A stretch of DNA of 64,000 bases from Epiperipatus broadwayi (GCA_028023455.1 JAQFVV010006215.1:12935473-12999472); one strand, 5' to 3'; counted from the stretch's first letter, positions 1-11,339 are shown. Numbers and translations are program-made. Notes: generated by a model not told the origin, from the letters alone.

Positions 1-739
1 GGAGCATGCATTATTCTATTAAAAATATTTTTCTCTTGACAAATATTTAATAAAGGTTAAATTTCTGATATAAATTAATTCAAATAAAAATATGTAATTT
101 ATAATTAATAAAATTATATGTAATTTATATTTAATTTGAAATTAAAATCTAAATAATTTTATACTTTATCATGAATAATTTTTATTGGTCAAATTAATTC
201 TAGAGCATCATTAATTTATAAATGTTTTGATAATAGAATTTGATTTTGATTTTTCTGATTATATCCTTTTAAGAAATCAATGCATTGATATGAATTAAAA
301 AGTTGCATATCACAATATGAAAGTATTGTTTTGGACAACAATGAACAAACAACTTTAATAGGGTATAATATATCAAAAAGAATATTGCCGTAAAATAGTT
401 AATGTAATGTTTTGTAAAAATATTTACATTGACATCCAAGTATAAGTTTTGTACTCCAGAAAAAGTAAAGAAAATATTAGAGAAATATATTTATTCTTCT
501 TTAGATTGCTAACTGATAAGTTTTAAATTTAATTAACGATTAAATTTACGTATACGTATTTGTGATAACAACATTGTGTTCGATAAATGCCAAGAAATAT
601 TTGCTAATTACAAATAGTTCTTGATACAATACTAATTAATTGTATATACCTTAAAACTTATCTTATATGGAAATAAATTCCTATGAGATTAATTAATTGT
701 ATGCATAATTAAAAATGCAAAGAGGAATTCAAGACAGAT
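1..739. other. AT-rich DNA, no gene seen
   Basis: Stop-rich in all frames and dominated by A/T runs. I see no exon with credible splice sites and no repeat family shared with the rest of the window. It may be upstream sequence of the promoter-like segment that follows. Confidence 0.5.
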
Positions 740-981
740 AACATCAAGAATGAACCTTGGATTGCCGGAGGCCAACAGAGGGGACTATAAATAGTTTGAG
801 CAACAAAGTGCATTGTTCTACTTCCAGTGAGTTACCAAGTGGATAGTTGTGGAGTAATGGAAGTGCATGTAGCTGAAAGAAGCTTAAGTGACAGCGCAGT
901 GCTCTAGTGCAAAAGTGTGTTCACGAGCAGCAGCTGAACAGGGCTCAAGCGTTTTGGAAAAATCGAGACCAGAGAAAACCA
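740..981 (+). promoter_or_regulatory. TATA promoter and putative non-coding first exon
   Basis: A consensus TATAAATA lies at 786-793 and is followed by a clearly GC-richer stretch to about 1,050, in contrast to the surrounding A/T-rich DNA. A start site would be expected about 26-34 bases downstream, near 812-820, where pyrimidine-A contexts occur. The leader contains only tiny ATG-initiated frames (for example one of 16 codons starting near 858). A splice-donor match GTGAGT begins at 982 after CCA. The simplest reading is promoter plus 5' untranslated exon of a plus-strand gene whose coding exons lie to the right and were not found. The alternative is a promoter inside an old LTR; I saw no LTR termini flanking it. 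Confidence 0.4.
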
Positions 982-2190
982 GTGAGTAAGCAGCCAGTCA
1001 TGAAGTACGTTGGGGGAAGTGAACGAAAGTGAACTATATATATATATTGTGTTGTGAGTGTAGCAATAACTCATTGTGGAAAGTGTGCACGTAGCAATAA
1101 CTTTTCACTATTATTATTATTTATTGTTTTGTTTATTGGTAATCGGAGTGCTTGCATTTTGAATACACAACAGTTAATGTATTTGATTGCCAAGTCTAGG
1201 ACCTGGGTTTTGAATTTAAATCAGGTAAACCTTGTAATTTTTTTGCAAGATTATGAACAAACTTATAAATTTTCTTTTATTTAACTGATATATAAACAAC
1301 GCAGCTATCTATCCAAATACAGGTTAGCAAATGATGATCTAGAAAACAAAACAAATAAGAAATTCTTAAATCATACCACTTCTAAGCTGATAAATAATGC
1401 CTTATTCTTAATGACTCTCTTCAGGGCTAAGGCTACTGATTTTTAAGACTGTTATCTACATTGAGTTATTTAAAATATTTTATCAACAATACATCTTAAG
1501 TAGGAAACAACAAATATTTCTCAAATAGAGTCAAAATAACTGCTTTTAAATGCTATTTAAGCTAGCCCTCCACCACTAAATTTAAGCTGATAGTTTCAAT
1601 TTTTTGTCAATTTTCTCAGAGCTTATATTATGCTTCTGACTTATGGTGAGATTTTTTTATTATTAGCATTATGAGTCTTGATTTATCATAGTTTGAATTC
1701 AGAAGTTAGCTATTATAAAATATTTAATAAGTTGTTTTACAATGAGTTTTCTAGAGAAAGATCCGAATATATTATAAATATTATATTATATTATAAATAT
1801 ATTATATTATATTGTTTATTATAAATGATTATGTTAATGTTTATTATATTACATTAGCTTCCAAAAGATTTTTAAATTTTTGTTTTAATTGAATGCTTTT
1901 ATATGTCGTTTTAATCTGATTTAGTTGATTATTTTTATATTATATTCTAAAAGTCAAAAAAGCTTTAACATAGATTTTGCATTTTAACAGATCATGTAAA
2001 AGCAACTGACTTTAAAAGGTCTTTATTACTTTTTTACATTTATTCCCTTTCAACAAAAATCATTCTTATTAGCTTATATCTCTTCATATATGACTCTTTC
2101 TCAAAGAAAATCACTTGTATAAGAATATATATAACATGTGGTATATTATCATTATGAGTGTGTTTATATAAATTTTATGCCATTAAATCA
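982..2190. other. AT-rich DNA, possible intron
   Basis: No convincing coding segment. A pentanucleotide-like TTATA/ATATT simple repeat occurs near 1,765-1,850. If the donor at 982 is real this is intron sequence. Confidence 0.4.
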
Positions 2191-2196
2191 ATTTTA

Positions 2197-3257
2197 AATA
2201 AGATATTTATTTTATATAGTGCGTTGTTTTTAAACTGTAGTAATAATTAGCATTAAGCTAATGCACATGTGCTTTGTGGATTTAACTATAAATGAATACT
2301 CTCATTTTTTCAAACACAAGATAAAGTCTTTGTGAAAAGATAGGATGAATGCTTTATCCTTTCAACTCAAACGTTTAAGTATGGGCAAATCTTAAGTATT
2401 TGGAAATGAGAATGTGAAGATATTAACAATCACTTTAAATTACCTTTACTATGTCTGAATGAATGACACTTGCGAAATTTACTAAAATTTACGATACATC
2501 ATTCTTAGTTGAAATTAAACATATGTAAATAAGATATTTATTTTATATAGCATGATGTTTTTAAACTGTAATAATAATTAGCATTAAGCTAATGCACATG
2601 CACTTTGTGGATTTAACTATAAATGAATACTCTCATTTTTTCAAACACAAGATAAAGTCTTTGTGAAAAGATAAAATGAATCCTCTATCCTTTCAACCCA
2701 AACGTTTAAGTATGGGCAAATCTTAAGTATTTGGAAATAAGAGTGTGAAGATATTAACAATCACTTAAGATCTGCCCATACTTAAACATTTGGGTTGAAA
2801 GGATAGAGGATTCATCCTATCTTTTCACAAAGACTTTATCTTGTGTTTGAAAAAAATGAAAGTATTCATTTATAGTTAAATCCACAAAGCGCATGTGCAT
2901 TAGCTTAATGCTAATTATTATTACAGTTTAAAAACATCGCACTATATAAAATAAATGTCTTATTTACATATGTTTAATTTCAACTAAGAATGACGTATCA
3001 TAAATTCTAGTAAATTTTGCAAGTGTCATTCATTCAGACATTGTAAAGGTAATTTAAAGTGATTGTTAATATCTTCACACTCTCATTTCCAAATACTTAA
3101 GATTTGCCCATACTTAAACGTTTGGATTGAAAGGATAGAGGATTCATCCTATCTTTTCACAAAGACTTTATCTTGTGTTTGAAAAAATGAGAGTATTCAT
3201 TTATAGTTAAATCCACAAAGTGCATGTACATTAGCTTAATGCTAATTATTATTAAAC
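2197..3257. repeat. Inverted tandem satellite (about 329-bp unit), 1-kb palindrome
   Basis: Two head-to-tail copies of a unit of about 329 bp start near 2,197 and 2,526. The unit is recognisable by the hairpin word attagcattaagctaatgc and by aagtatgggcaaatcttaagta. At about 2,767 the orientation flips, and two further copies run in reverse to about 3,254. The left and right halves together make an imperfect palindrome with arms near 500 bp and almost no spacer. The copies differ by scattered substitutions, so this is not an assembly copy of one segment. No coding potential is seen. Confidence 0.85.
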
Positions 3258-3780
3258 CAATTTTTAAAACAAAAAAACAAATTGAAACTATTACTTTTTT
3301 AATAATTTCATTTATTTTTACTTTTATTTAACGATTTGGGGAATACTGTATGTCTAGAATTTCCTTTCAATGACATTGTTTTTGCATTGAGTATTTGTTT
3401 GGTAAAATTGTGTACAAGCTGAAGTTTCTTCTTGCAAAATTACACAAAAATCTTGAAATCAAAGACAATTTTTAATTTTAGTTTAAAAGAATAAATAGTA
3501 GTTTTAATTTTTTTTTTTCAATTATATTCAGGATTCATTTCATTACCAATTATTATTATGCTACAATATAAATATGTGGCAATAAAAAGAAATGATGTGA
3601 GTGTACAGAACTTCCATTGCTTATTTCAGATAGCAGCAACAACCATTGGCAAATAAGTATGGCTTTATTAATTCCAAGAGGGGTGGGGGGAGATAAAAAT
3701 ACAAAAAATAACATTCTAGAGATTAGTTTTGCAATGACTATACAAGCCAAATTTGTTCATTATGTTGTTTATATATAATA
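3258..3780. other. AT-rich DNA, no gene seen
   Basis: Homopolymer-rich sequence between the inverted satellite and a LINE relic. Short open frames on the minus strand have no recognisable motif and no supporting splice sites. Confidence 0.4.
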
Positions 3781-3789
3781 TTTTGCAAT

Positions 3790-4440
3790 GTTGTTTTTTT
3801 AACTGTCTTTTGAAAGCTCTCAATATCAATCACACTAAATTGTAACCTTTTATCCCTTAAAGTGAAAACAATAAACACTGCATTTTAAAGAATATATTTG
3901 ATATAATCTTTATAATATAAATAGGGTCTGCCTTTCCCATCAAAACCATACTCATGTTCACTATTAAATATTTTTTAGGTAGTCTTTCACATGTTCAATC
4001 CAATACAGATGCAATTATATAAGGATGGACTCTTTAGTAATATATCTAATAAGTTGCAAAATATATTGATTAGTTTTATTCTTGAATATAATTTTTCTAA
4101 TGCACTTATGTTGTGTTGATAGGATAACCAAAATTCAGTTCCATACACCAAACTGGGCAAAATAATACAGCCTATAAACAGCTAATTTAATCATAGTAGT
4201 TATTTTCCTGTGATAAAATATCTATCTTTCAATTGTATTCGAGTCTTTGTTGCATCTCAATATCTAAATCCGTCTTTTTATTTAAAAACTTGTCAAGATA
4301 TTTAAATTGGCTCAATTTCTCAAGTTGTAATCATCCAAGCTAAAAGTTGCTGAAATTTTTTCTCCCATCACTGTCTGCTATAGAATTTGAGGTTTTTGAA
4401 TATTAAGTACTAAACCAGCCATTTTGCATTGGATTTCAAA
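3790..4440 (-). pseudogene. Decayed LINE reverse transcriptase, C-terminal part
   Basis: Reading the minus strand across several frames gives the typical order of a non-LTR RT thumb/connection region. First comes a QFKYLDKFLN-like block (normally F-K-Y-L-G). Then a D-I-E-hydrophobic segment with an R-L-E motif, then the region normally read as P-x-L-x-Y-G-x-E-x-W. Near 3,930 there is a GRPYLYYKDYIKYIL-like block matching the conserved G-G-x-x-x-R-Y-K-D segment, then a D-K-R-L-Q-F tail (normally A-x-D-R-x-x-W). Many stops and frameshifts make it a dead fragment. The family is one of the non-LTR clades whose RT ends this way; I cannot choose a clade. It sits in the putative intron or 3' side of the SRCR gene on the same strand. 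Confidence 0.6.
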
Positions 4441-4960
4441 TGCTGAAATACATTCTTATACATTTGTACACATCTATAAAATTACTATATTTTTATTATT
4501 TATTCAACATTAAATTGTGTAGATTGTAAAAATATGTTATATAATTGTCTTGTTTTATATAATGTTTTAACTGTATGATGTAATAACTTTCATATTCTGA
4601 AATAAAATATGTCACAATAAGTTGGTTATATGCAAATCTATTTAACTCTAAATTATTGTATACTATGAGTAATTTGTGTTTTAGCTTAAGTGGTGAAACC
4701 AAGAATTTGATTTGATCAATTATTTTAAATTACAATACGAATTGGTTATGTTTAAAATTTGTTTAATGTTCAGAATTATAGAGAGCAGTAAATCTATTGC
4801 CACCATTTATTGCAAGGACATATACATGTACATATATTTATTATCAGTAAAAGGCAATTTTAAATAGATGTCTTAAGGCAAATGTCATTATACTTTATTT
4901 GATGACTACATTTTAAGTCCATACAAAAAAAAAAAAATCGTAAATTGTATTTGTTCTGAA
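4441..4960. other. AT-rich DNA, presumed intron of the SRCR gene
   Basis: No motif recognised. It lies immediately downstream, on the minus strand, of the SRCR exon donor. The next SRCR exon, which should carry a cysteine-rich A-C-R-x-L-G-type block, was not found here or to the left, so it is probably outside the window. Confidence 0.4.
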
Positions 4961-4966
4961 ACTTAC

Positions 4967-5130
4967 TTTGTTGAATGTGTGCAAACTGATCTCCATCTGT
5001 TATTATACCAAAGTTGCAAACGTCCTTCATTAACTGCTTTACCATCCACTAATCTACTTTTTCTTTGCTTAATAGGATTACTAAGATCTTTATTAGCCTT
5101 AGTCATAACAACTGGATTTGATGGAGCACC
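4967..5130 (-). CDS. Internal exon encoding the start of an SRCR domain
   Basis: The exon is bounded by a strong acceptor (TTCTTTCTTTCAG, minus strand, ending at 5,131) and a GTAAGT donor (rc ACTTAC at 4,961-4,966). It is 164 bp, enters in phase 0, has 54 open codons and ends with two bases of the next codon. The translation starts GAPSNPVV, has a basic KQRKSRL stretch, then LVDGKAVNEGRLQLWYNNRW and RSVCTHSTK. This matches the first half of a scavenger receptor cysteine-rich domain (R-L-V-x-G, E-G-R-hydrophobic, W-x-S-V-C). SRCR domains are extracellular disulfide-bonded binding modules. The W-R-S-V-C-T wording reminds me of the bark beetle/anakonda-type large junction proteins of invertebrates, but I cannot prove that from one exon. 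The remaining SRCR exons are not in the window. The phase matches the signal-peptide exon at 20,047-20,103. Confidence 0.75.
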
Positions 5131-5670
5131 CTGAAAGAAAGAATACAGTAATTAAAAACAAATATTTAGCAGAAATATTATAATATAATAATAGAAAATT
5201 ATCCATATTTTGTATTTGTTTTGAAAACATTATTAATTGACTATTTAATCATAAAAAATAAATTTTCTGTTCATTTATTGAACATAACTTTTAATTCATC
5301 CATGAAAGATAATAAAAAATTATAATTAATCTTAGTATGGAAAAAATAGTATTATTCTTTATTAAATATACCTTTTTATAATTTTATGGTGATATCTTTC
5401 AAATATGTTTTTAAATAAAACTAATAAGTGAGAAATTTATTGTAATTAGTTAGTGCTCTTCCCTCTCCAGTCATATTCATTGCAAAGCTTTTTTGGCTCA
5501 ATCATTAGTGTATTTTTATTCTTATGAGAAAGTAGTTAGTAAAATAAAATTGCAAACGATTAAATGTCTTTTTCAAAAAAAGTAACAACAACAACTTTAT
5601 AATACAATTAAAAGATTTACTGCTATGTTTATAAAAAGTTTAAGCATTGGAAATGATGTAGAGAACTATA

Positions 5671-5733
5671 TTCTTGAACTTTGAACTCCAGAGATTGCAA
5701 GTCTGCCACTGCTCTAATCCTCATAGGGCATTA
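5671..5733 (-). repeat. tRNA-Ala-like SINE head
   Basis: On the minus strand an A-box-like GGATTAGAGCAGTGG is followed by an anticodon-arm-like hairpin, AGA stem with loop CTTGCAA (TGC, alanine), and then GGAGTTCAAAGTTC resembling a pol III B box. Spacing is that of a tRNA, but the acceptor and T stems do not close. I read it as the head of an old tRNA-derived SINE and not a working tRNA. Tail and target duplications were not found. Confidence 0.45.
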
Positions 5734-6892
5734 ATTCTTGTATATCCAATAGCTACATAAATTTCAACAGTGTTGAAAAGAACTTAAAAAATAGATACTT
5801 ATTTATTCTTACTACCTATCTACAATTAACCAAATATCCGTTTATTTACCAATTCTGGATAGTTAGCTGTGCTATTTATCAGGTGGTTTCTTGGGGGAAG
5901 GGGGGAGTTACTTGAAAACTTTTCAGTTGTTCAAACTTGACCTTCAGATCATATTAAACAAACATGCTAGTAATTATACCATAACATCAGTTTATAATTT
6001 GCTCAGTAATTAAGGTGACTTTTCTATAGTTATCTCCATAATTGCATTTTAAACTATTTTAGCTCTCACAAATTTCTGTAATATGTCAATGAGTCTAAAT
6101 TTAAAATCAGTTAAATGATCCACCACTACCACCACCATAATATTTATTTTAAATTTATTCATTTTTAAATAGCTTAATGAGAATTTTAAAAAATTAAAAA
6201 AAGAAGAAAAGTTATTGAATAAAATTATAAATATCATTGTATTATTGTTGAATTGGCTTCAAACTCCATTGGTTTTTTAAATTAAGGAACAATACTAAAA
6301 ATCAAACAAAACAATTATTATTTTTTCAATATTTTTTTTTAATAATAAACAATTGGAAAAGTTATGTAGTGTTTCTAGTGATTTATATGTGTTGCATGTG
6401 AAATTTAAGATCTTTATCTGCTGGCAGATAAAGTAACTAATCAAAGTAATAATATAATTAAGTGATAACATTGATATTATTACCTGACATTTTTATTTTA
6501 GCACTTCAATTTTAAAGCAACATCAAATATTTTAATAAGATTTTACTTCATTTAAATTCTTATATATATATATTTCAAAAATACTTTAACTACATACATA
6601 AAAAAATTAAATATGGTTTATATAATGAAAATATAGAGTAACAAAAACTAAATTTTTTCTTTCATTAAAAATGTGTTTTATGCACAATGATATAAAAGTT
6701 AATTATTTTACATCTAGTTCTAAATATCAGAACTTAATATTACTGTGAAATATATTGTCAAAAAAATAAGCAGTGACCAATTATCACCAAAACATTTGAT
6801 CTATGTTCACACTTGTAGATGTTTATAACCACATATAGTTTGCTATCATCATTTTCAACTATAATCAACACAATCCAGGATAAACTTTTCTT
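5734..6892. other. AT-rich DNA, presumed intron
   Basis: Contains a poly-G patch near 5,895, a CCACTACCACCACCA repeat near 6,120 and A/T runs. No exon, RNA gene or shared repeat family recognised. Confidence 0.4.
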
Positions 6893-7400
6893 TTAATTTA
6901 ATCCAATTATTTTATTCATAATTATATTTGTCTTTATCATTACAGAAAATTTCTTATATTTCCTTGGTTCTTCATACATATGTTTTTTTCTATGTCTCTT
7001 ACTATCTGTTGGGATCCAGTTTAGAATTTCAGTTACATGTAAATTGTCACCTCTTATAGAAACAAATCCATCCCAATTCCACTTCATTTTTTCTTTTTCT
7101 TTTTTTTTATTGATGTTGATGCCTGTTTGTCTTATTACTTATGTGTTTTACTTTTGATCTTTCTTTGTTAATTCCAATATATGTTTCCTCATATATAACT
7201 GTATGGTTTGCAATATATGTTTTTCTTTTCTATTAAATGTCAAGTTTCAAATCCATCATTAAGTATTGATGGAATACATTTCTTAAAAATTCCTTCAAGC
7301 ATGTAGGCTCATTTACTTTTAATATTACATTACTTCTATCAAAAACACCCAATCCGAGTTTAATTCTATTAATAATTTCATTCTTATTTTTATCTGTATA
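6893..7400 (-). pseudogene. Second decayed LINE, RT C-terminus and tail
   Basis: The last 60 or so codons (6,893-7,087) read as KWNWDGFVSIRGDN, then an ILNWIPTDSKRHR block. This is the well known LINE ending in which K-W-x-W-x-G-H-V-x-R, a D-N-R-W-T motif and W-x-P-x-x-x-K-R-x-R-G-R-P follow the RT thumb. Upstream on the same strand (7,090-7,400), frames interrupted by stops give RIGCFDRSNVI, then NEPTCLKEFL, matching the conserved F-G-R-x-x-x-I-x-K-S-N-x-P-x-C-L-K block. The expected H of G-H-V is F and the R-G-R-P motif is degraded. It is a different LINE lineage from the one at 3.8-4.4 kb and is not functional. Confidence 0.65.
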
Positions 7401-7439
7401 GTTTTGATTTACTATTAATCTTTATAATTAAAAATATCT

Positions 7440-8662
7440 ATTTTTGCTTTATACTATGCAAACATATTATTTTCTTCAAGTAATTTTATTTCCTTTCAGT
7501 TTCAATTGTCCAGCAGTCTTCTTCAGAACTATAAAATATTTAAATAATATATGACTACATAGAAACAACATATTTACATTTGTATAAAAACATTCATATA
7601 TCTTATAATTACTTATCTTAAAATTTACTCATGTTAAAATTATATTTTATTATTTTATTTAATATTTATATTATTTTTTAACTTTTGTATATACTTTTAT
7701 ATATAATTTATATTAATTTTATTAATTTTTAATTTTATATTTCTTATATTGCATAAATTAAAAATATGTGCACTTAAAGTACTATCATGTGAAAAGCTAT
7801 TTATAAGTGTTTAATGCAGCTTAGTGCTTTTGAGAACTATGTATGGTCTCACATTCTTAGCATATGAGGTTATACGTAGTTCTTGAAAGTGCTAAGATTC
7901 ATTAAATATACAGTTATAAACATCTTTTCTTACAATGAGGCCATACATAGCCCTCAAAAGCACTAAGCTTTATTAAATATGCAGTTATAAATAGCATTTC
8001 TTATGGTAGCATCTAAGTACACATATTTTTAATTTTATATTTATATATTTTAATTATTAATTAAATTAAAGTATTTATTTAAACCTTTAAAATTTAAATT
8101 TATATATTTAAATCAGCATTACTGAATTTATTTTTTTATGTTTTAAATCATTATCTTCTATTAGCAATAAACCTATTTGTCTATTGATGAAGTTTGCAGA
8201 TAATAGAAGGTAATGATTTAAAAGGTGAAAAAATAAAAATTAAAAATTAAGTAATGCATGACTTAAGTACACAAATTTAAATTTTAAAAGATTTAAATAA
8301 ATAATTAATTATTAAAAAATATATAAAAATTATAAAAATTAATAAAATTGATATAAATAATATATAAAAGTTAAAAAATAATATAAATATTAAATAAAAC
8401 AATAAATTTTAATTTTAAAATTATTAAATTTTAAGATGAATAATTTATAAGGTATATGAATATTTTTATAAATATAATTAAAATATGAGTTATTTATATT
8501 TAGATATAATTATAGATAAAATATTCTGTTTTTATATAGTTATATATGTTTAAATATTTTGTCACTCTGAAAAAAACTGCTGGACAATGGAAACTGAAAG
8601 AAGATAAAATTAGTTGAAGAAAATAATGTTTGCAATGTATAAAGTGGAATTATATATGTTAA
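7440..8662. repeat. Large foldback element with nested hairpin insertion
   Basis: Outer arms: sequence from about 7,445 (atgcaaacatattattttcttc) leftmost pairs with sequence ending near 8,655. Each arm also carries a related word with CTGAAGAAGACTGC and GAAACTG on the minus (left) or plus (right) sense. The palindrome centres near 8,188, where a tight hairpin (AATCATTATCTTCTATTA against its complement) is visible. The left arm is longer because a second element at about 7,755-8,035 is inserted; it is itself an inverted repeat (cttagtgcttttgag and its complement, arms about 100 bp). The arms carry a degenerate hammerhead-like core, see findings. Confidence 0.7.
7755..8035. repeat. Nested hairpin MITE-like insertion
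   Basis: About 280 bp. The left arm starts near aaaaatatgtgcactta and the right arm ends near taagtacacatattttt, its imperfect reverse complement. Internal words gcttagtgcttttgag and ctcaaaagcactaagc are also complementary. It interrupts the left arm of the larger foldback, so it inserted later. No target duplication could be read with confidence. Confidence 0.55.
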
Positions 8663-8696
8663 TATTAAACGCATAGAGGAGAAAAAAGAAGAACGT

Positions 8697-8830
8697 CAAT
8701 CTTTATTCTTTTTTTTTTTTTTTAAAGCCATTAGACTTTTTTATATATATTTATCTTTAGTTCTACTTTAGTACTTTCATCAGATAGGCTCTTGCAACAT
8801 TTCTCCAGCTTTGAGACATATAATATACCT
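8697..8830 (-). repeat. Repeat fragment with hammerhead-like core
   Basis: On the minus strand CTGATGA (rc of 8,777-8,783) is followed by AAGTACTAAAGTA, in which TACT and AGTA can pair, and then GAAC in place of GAAA. This is a damaged hammerhead layout (A15.1 replaced by C). A long T run at about 8,708-8,723 sits next to it. The flanks resemble the 3' regions of Penelope-like elements elsewhere in the window, but no endonuclease coding sequence is next to it. Confidence 0.35.
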
Positions 8831-9744
8831 ATATAAAATCTTCAAAATCTAGATAATTTACATAATTTACATTTATTTTTCTCTATTTCCTTTCATTTTA
8901 ATTCAAAACATTTTTCTCATAAACCCAATGTAAATCATTTTAGAGATGAGCTCAGTTTATTGTATATCATTCCTCAATATTAATTTTAGTATCACAATGT
9001 AATCTAGTTACTGTTGTCACCATGAATATTCTTGGGAAGTTTATAAAATCCTGAGCCCACATTATGTTTTAAAACCTTGAATATAATAGAAATACTTTAG
9101 AAATCAAATACCTTTTCATAAACTGTAAATCTAATAAAAAAATGGCAACTTACATTAATTAGTCTTTTTTATAACTTTTCTTAATACTTGGATGTAATCA
9201 TCTGTTATATATTCACTTTTAAATCCATCTTATACTTGGTTTCAGTTCCCAAATTTTTCTGTTGACAATTTGTAATGACCATAGTAAATATCTTATATAG
9301 AACTAGTAGAAGATTGATAAATCTATAATTTGTAATATTTTAATTTTGTTAAATGTCAATATATCTTATACATTCCTAATATCTGATATGTGTTATCATT
9401 ATATTTGCTATATAATTAACCCTCAATTCTCTTTTTTTTACTGAAGTTTTTTAAATGCTTTTACTTAACTTACTATTTTTTTGTCTATCTGTCTAGATAA
9501 AATCTTGTAACTGGATTTTCACCATTTTCCTATTTCTGATCTAATTGAAATTTTGCATGTACATGTATTCTCAATGGAAATACATTTTTTTTTTGGAGTT
9601 TGGAAAACAATTTTAGTAAAAAAATAGTGAAAAATTAAAAATTTTAAATTTATATGGGATTCAGTACTTTTTATGGTATTCCCATCTAGCTTTATTACAT
9701 TATGTTTAAACTTTTTTCATTCCTAATTTCTAGAATTATATAAA
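8831..9744. other. AT-rich DNA, presumed intron
   Basis: No confident feature. The minus strand near 9,155-9,230 has a 24-residue open stretch (FKSEYITDDYIQVLRKVIKK) ending by a GTAAGT, but upstream and downstream context is stop-rich, so I do not call an exon. Confidence 0.35.
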
Positions 9745-9905
9745 ACTAAAAGCTCCTTTCAATCATTCATTCTATCCAATATAACCGGTTGCATTGGATA
9801 CCAATATAACCGGTTGCATTGGATAGAGTGAATGACTGAAAAGAGCTTGAAAGTCTGAGTTCAAATTCCTTTAATTACATTTAGTTTAAGTATATGAACT
9901 ATATT
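9745..9905 (+). repeat. B-box repeat fragment with palindrome and 25-bp duplication
   Basis: The words ccaatataaccggttgcatt and ggata occur twice in tandem, inside a larger hairpin: agctcctttcaatcattcat and tctatccaat pair with attggatagagtgaatgact and gaaaagagct. The right side continues into cttgaaagtctgagttcaaa and ttcc, the same B-box-like segment found in the 27-kb tandem units. This is a dispersed, rearranged copy of that repeat family. Confidence 0.65.
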
Positions 9906-10207
9906 TGTGTTAAATATAAAAATAAATAAAGATTTTTATTCACATAAATATACTAAAAAGAAAAAAAAAGCACTAAAATGTAAAAAATAAATTTTCAACT
10001 TTCATAATATTCTTGGTATTATGCAATAAAAAATAAAATGTGGATCAAAGAATATTAAGTTTAAAATGGTAAACTGTAATTCTTGTTTGATAAGAAGCTT
10101 GTAAAAACTGATTGAACGTGTAACTAAGACAATTTTTAAGATAAAATTCCATGGTTTTAATTTTGGTCAAATAAATACCAAGAACACTATGAAAGTCAAA
10201 GTAATCA

Positions 10208-10552
10208 TTTTCCTATGGGCAGGATTAATATAAAACCATTAAAACATCAGATGATCATTTTATATTTACACAAGCTATTAAAACACTAGCAAACTCTCCA
10301 TATAGTAGTGCCATCCAGTACAAACCTTAGCAATCAATGGATGCAAGAAGGTTTGTGCATAAAATTCATATCTAGTGCTTACTCAGATCCAAGGCTCCTC
10401 ACTGATGAAAGCTAAAGCTAGAAACTAGTTTGGGGATATTAGATCAATAAACACTAGATATGGATTTTATGCACAAAGCTTCTTGCATCCATTGATTACT
10501 AAGGCTTGCACTGGATGGTATTATGTATAAAGTTTGCTACTGTTGTAATACT
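10208..10552. repeat. Foldback element, hammerhead family 1 (diverged copy)
   Basis: Inverted repeat of about 345 bp. Left arm words (gcaggattaatataaaacc, ccatatagtagtgccatcca, tcaatggatgcaagaagg) are mirrored on the right (cttcttgcatccattgatta, actggatggtattatgtata). The centre holds a hammerhead-like motif (10,396-10,436). The same family recurs as a half copy at about 18,465 and a full copy at 18,838-19,283. This copy is the most diverged. Confidence 0.75.
10396..10436 (+). ncRNA. Candidate minimal type I hammerhead ribozyme
   Basis: All core positions are present. Helix I is TCCTCA (10,396-10,401) with TGGGGA (10,431-10,436), six pairs including one G-U. CTGATGA is at 10,402-10,408. Helix II is AGCT-AA-AGCT (10,410-10,419). 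GAA is at 10,421-10,423. Helix III is the three-pair palindrome ACT/AGT (10,424-10,429) with no real loop, and the site base is T at 10,430 (GUU triplet). Such loop-less helix III versions are known for type I hammerheads of Penelope-like elements and retrozymes, which work as dimers. The tight helix II loop and GUU instead of GUC make strong activity doubtful. Confidence 0.5.
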
Positions 10553-11339
10553 GTGAAAGCTAAAAAATGAATTTTTTTATCTTTTAGCGCATTTATGCAA
10601 ATAAAACCATTTCTTTAAAATATATATACTGTGTATAATTAAATAGTTTTTCCACTCTTCAAAGATTTAAATACATGACACATTTCTTCACTTTAAGTCC
10701 TGGTATTTCAAATGTCATAATTATATAGAATACACACACACATATTTATACACATATACACAGAAATGTTTATATATATATATACAGTTCAGTTTTTTTT
10801 AATTAGTTCGTTTTACAAAATGATAGATCTATACTCTTCTCCATTGTAACACAGACTCAAATTGAAAGAAGATTTAATAAATGCCAACAATCTTTTATTT
10901 AAATTTAACCAAAATAGAAATATTCATTACATCATTAACTATGATAAAATAAGCTTAACCACATCCGTGCAAGCATCTACTAATCATAAGGTTAAAAATA
11001 AGTAACACCATATAAAATATTTATTATTCATTACATGCATTTTAAAACTCATAATACAGATAAGATACATTCATATCAATAAAACAAATTATAGTTTCTA
11101 ATCTCAGTTGAATGCTATTTCATTTTATTTATATGCAGTTTTCTACCATAATTCAACACAATATTAGCATATTTTATGTGAAAGCCATGTAAGCTTTCTA
11201 AAAGTCTATAATTTTAAATATTTTTGGCACTTATTAGAGCACAACTATTATTTTCTATTTTATTTAATTTTAGATTTTTTTTTGCGTAAAAATGAAAAAA
11301 ATTAATTTTGTGGTGCTCCTTGATATAAATCATACTAAC
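10553..11339. other. AT-rich DNA with CA/TA microsatellite
   Basis: A mixed CA/TA simple repeat lies at about 10,728-10,788. The rest is A/T-rich with no exon or RNA gene recognised. Confidence 0.45.

Noticed and set aside
1054-1284. 76-codon plus-strand frame near the promoter
   Set aside because: Begins in a TA/TG-rich tract after the donor; no motif, and it lies in the presumed intron.
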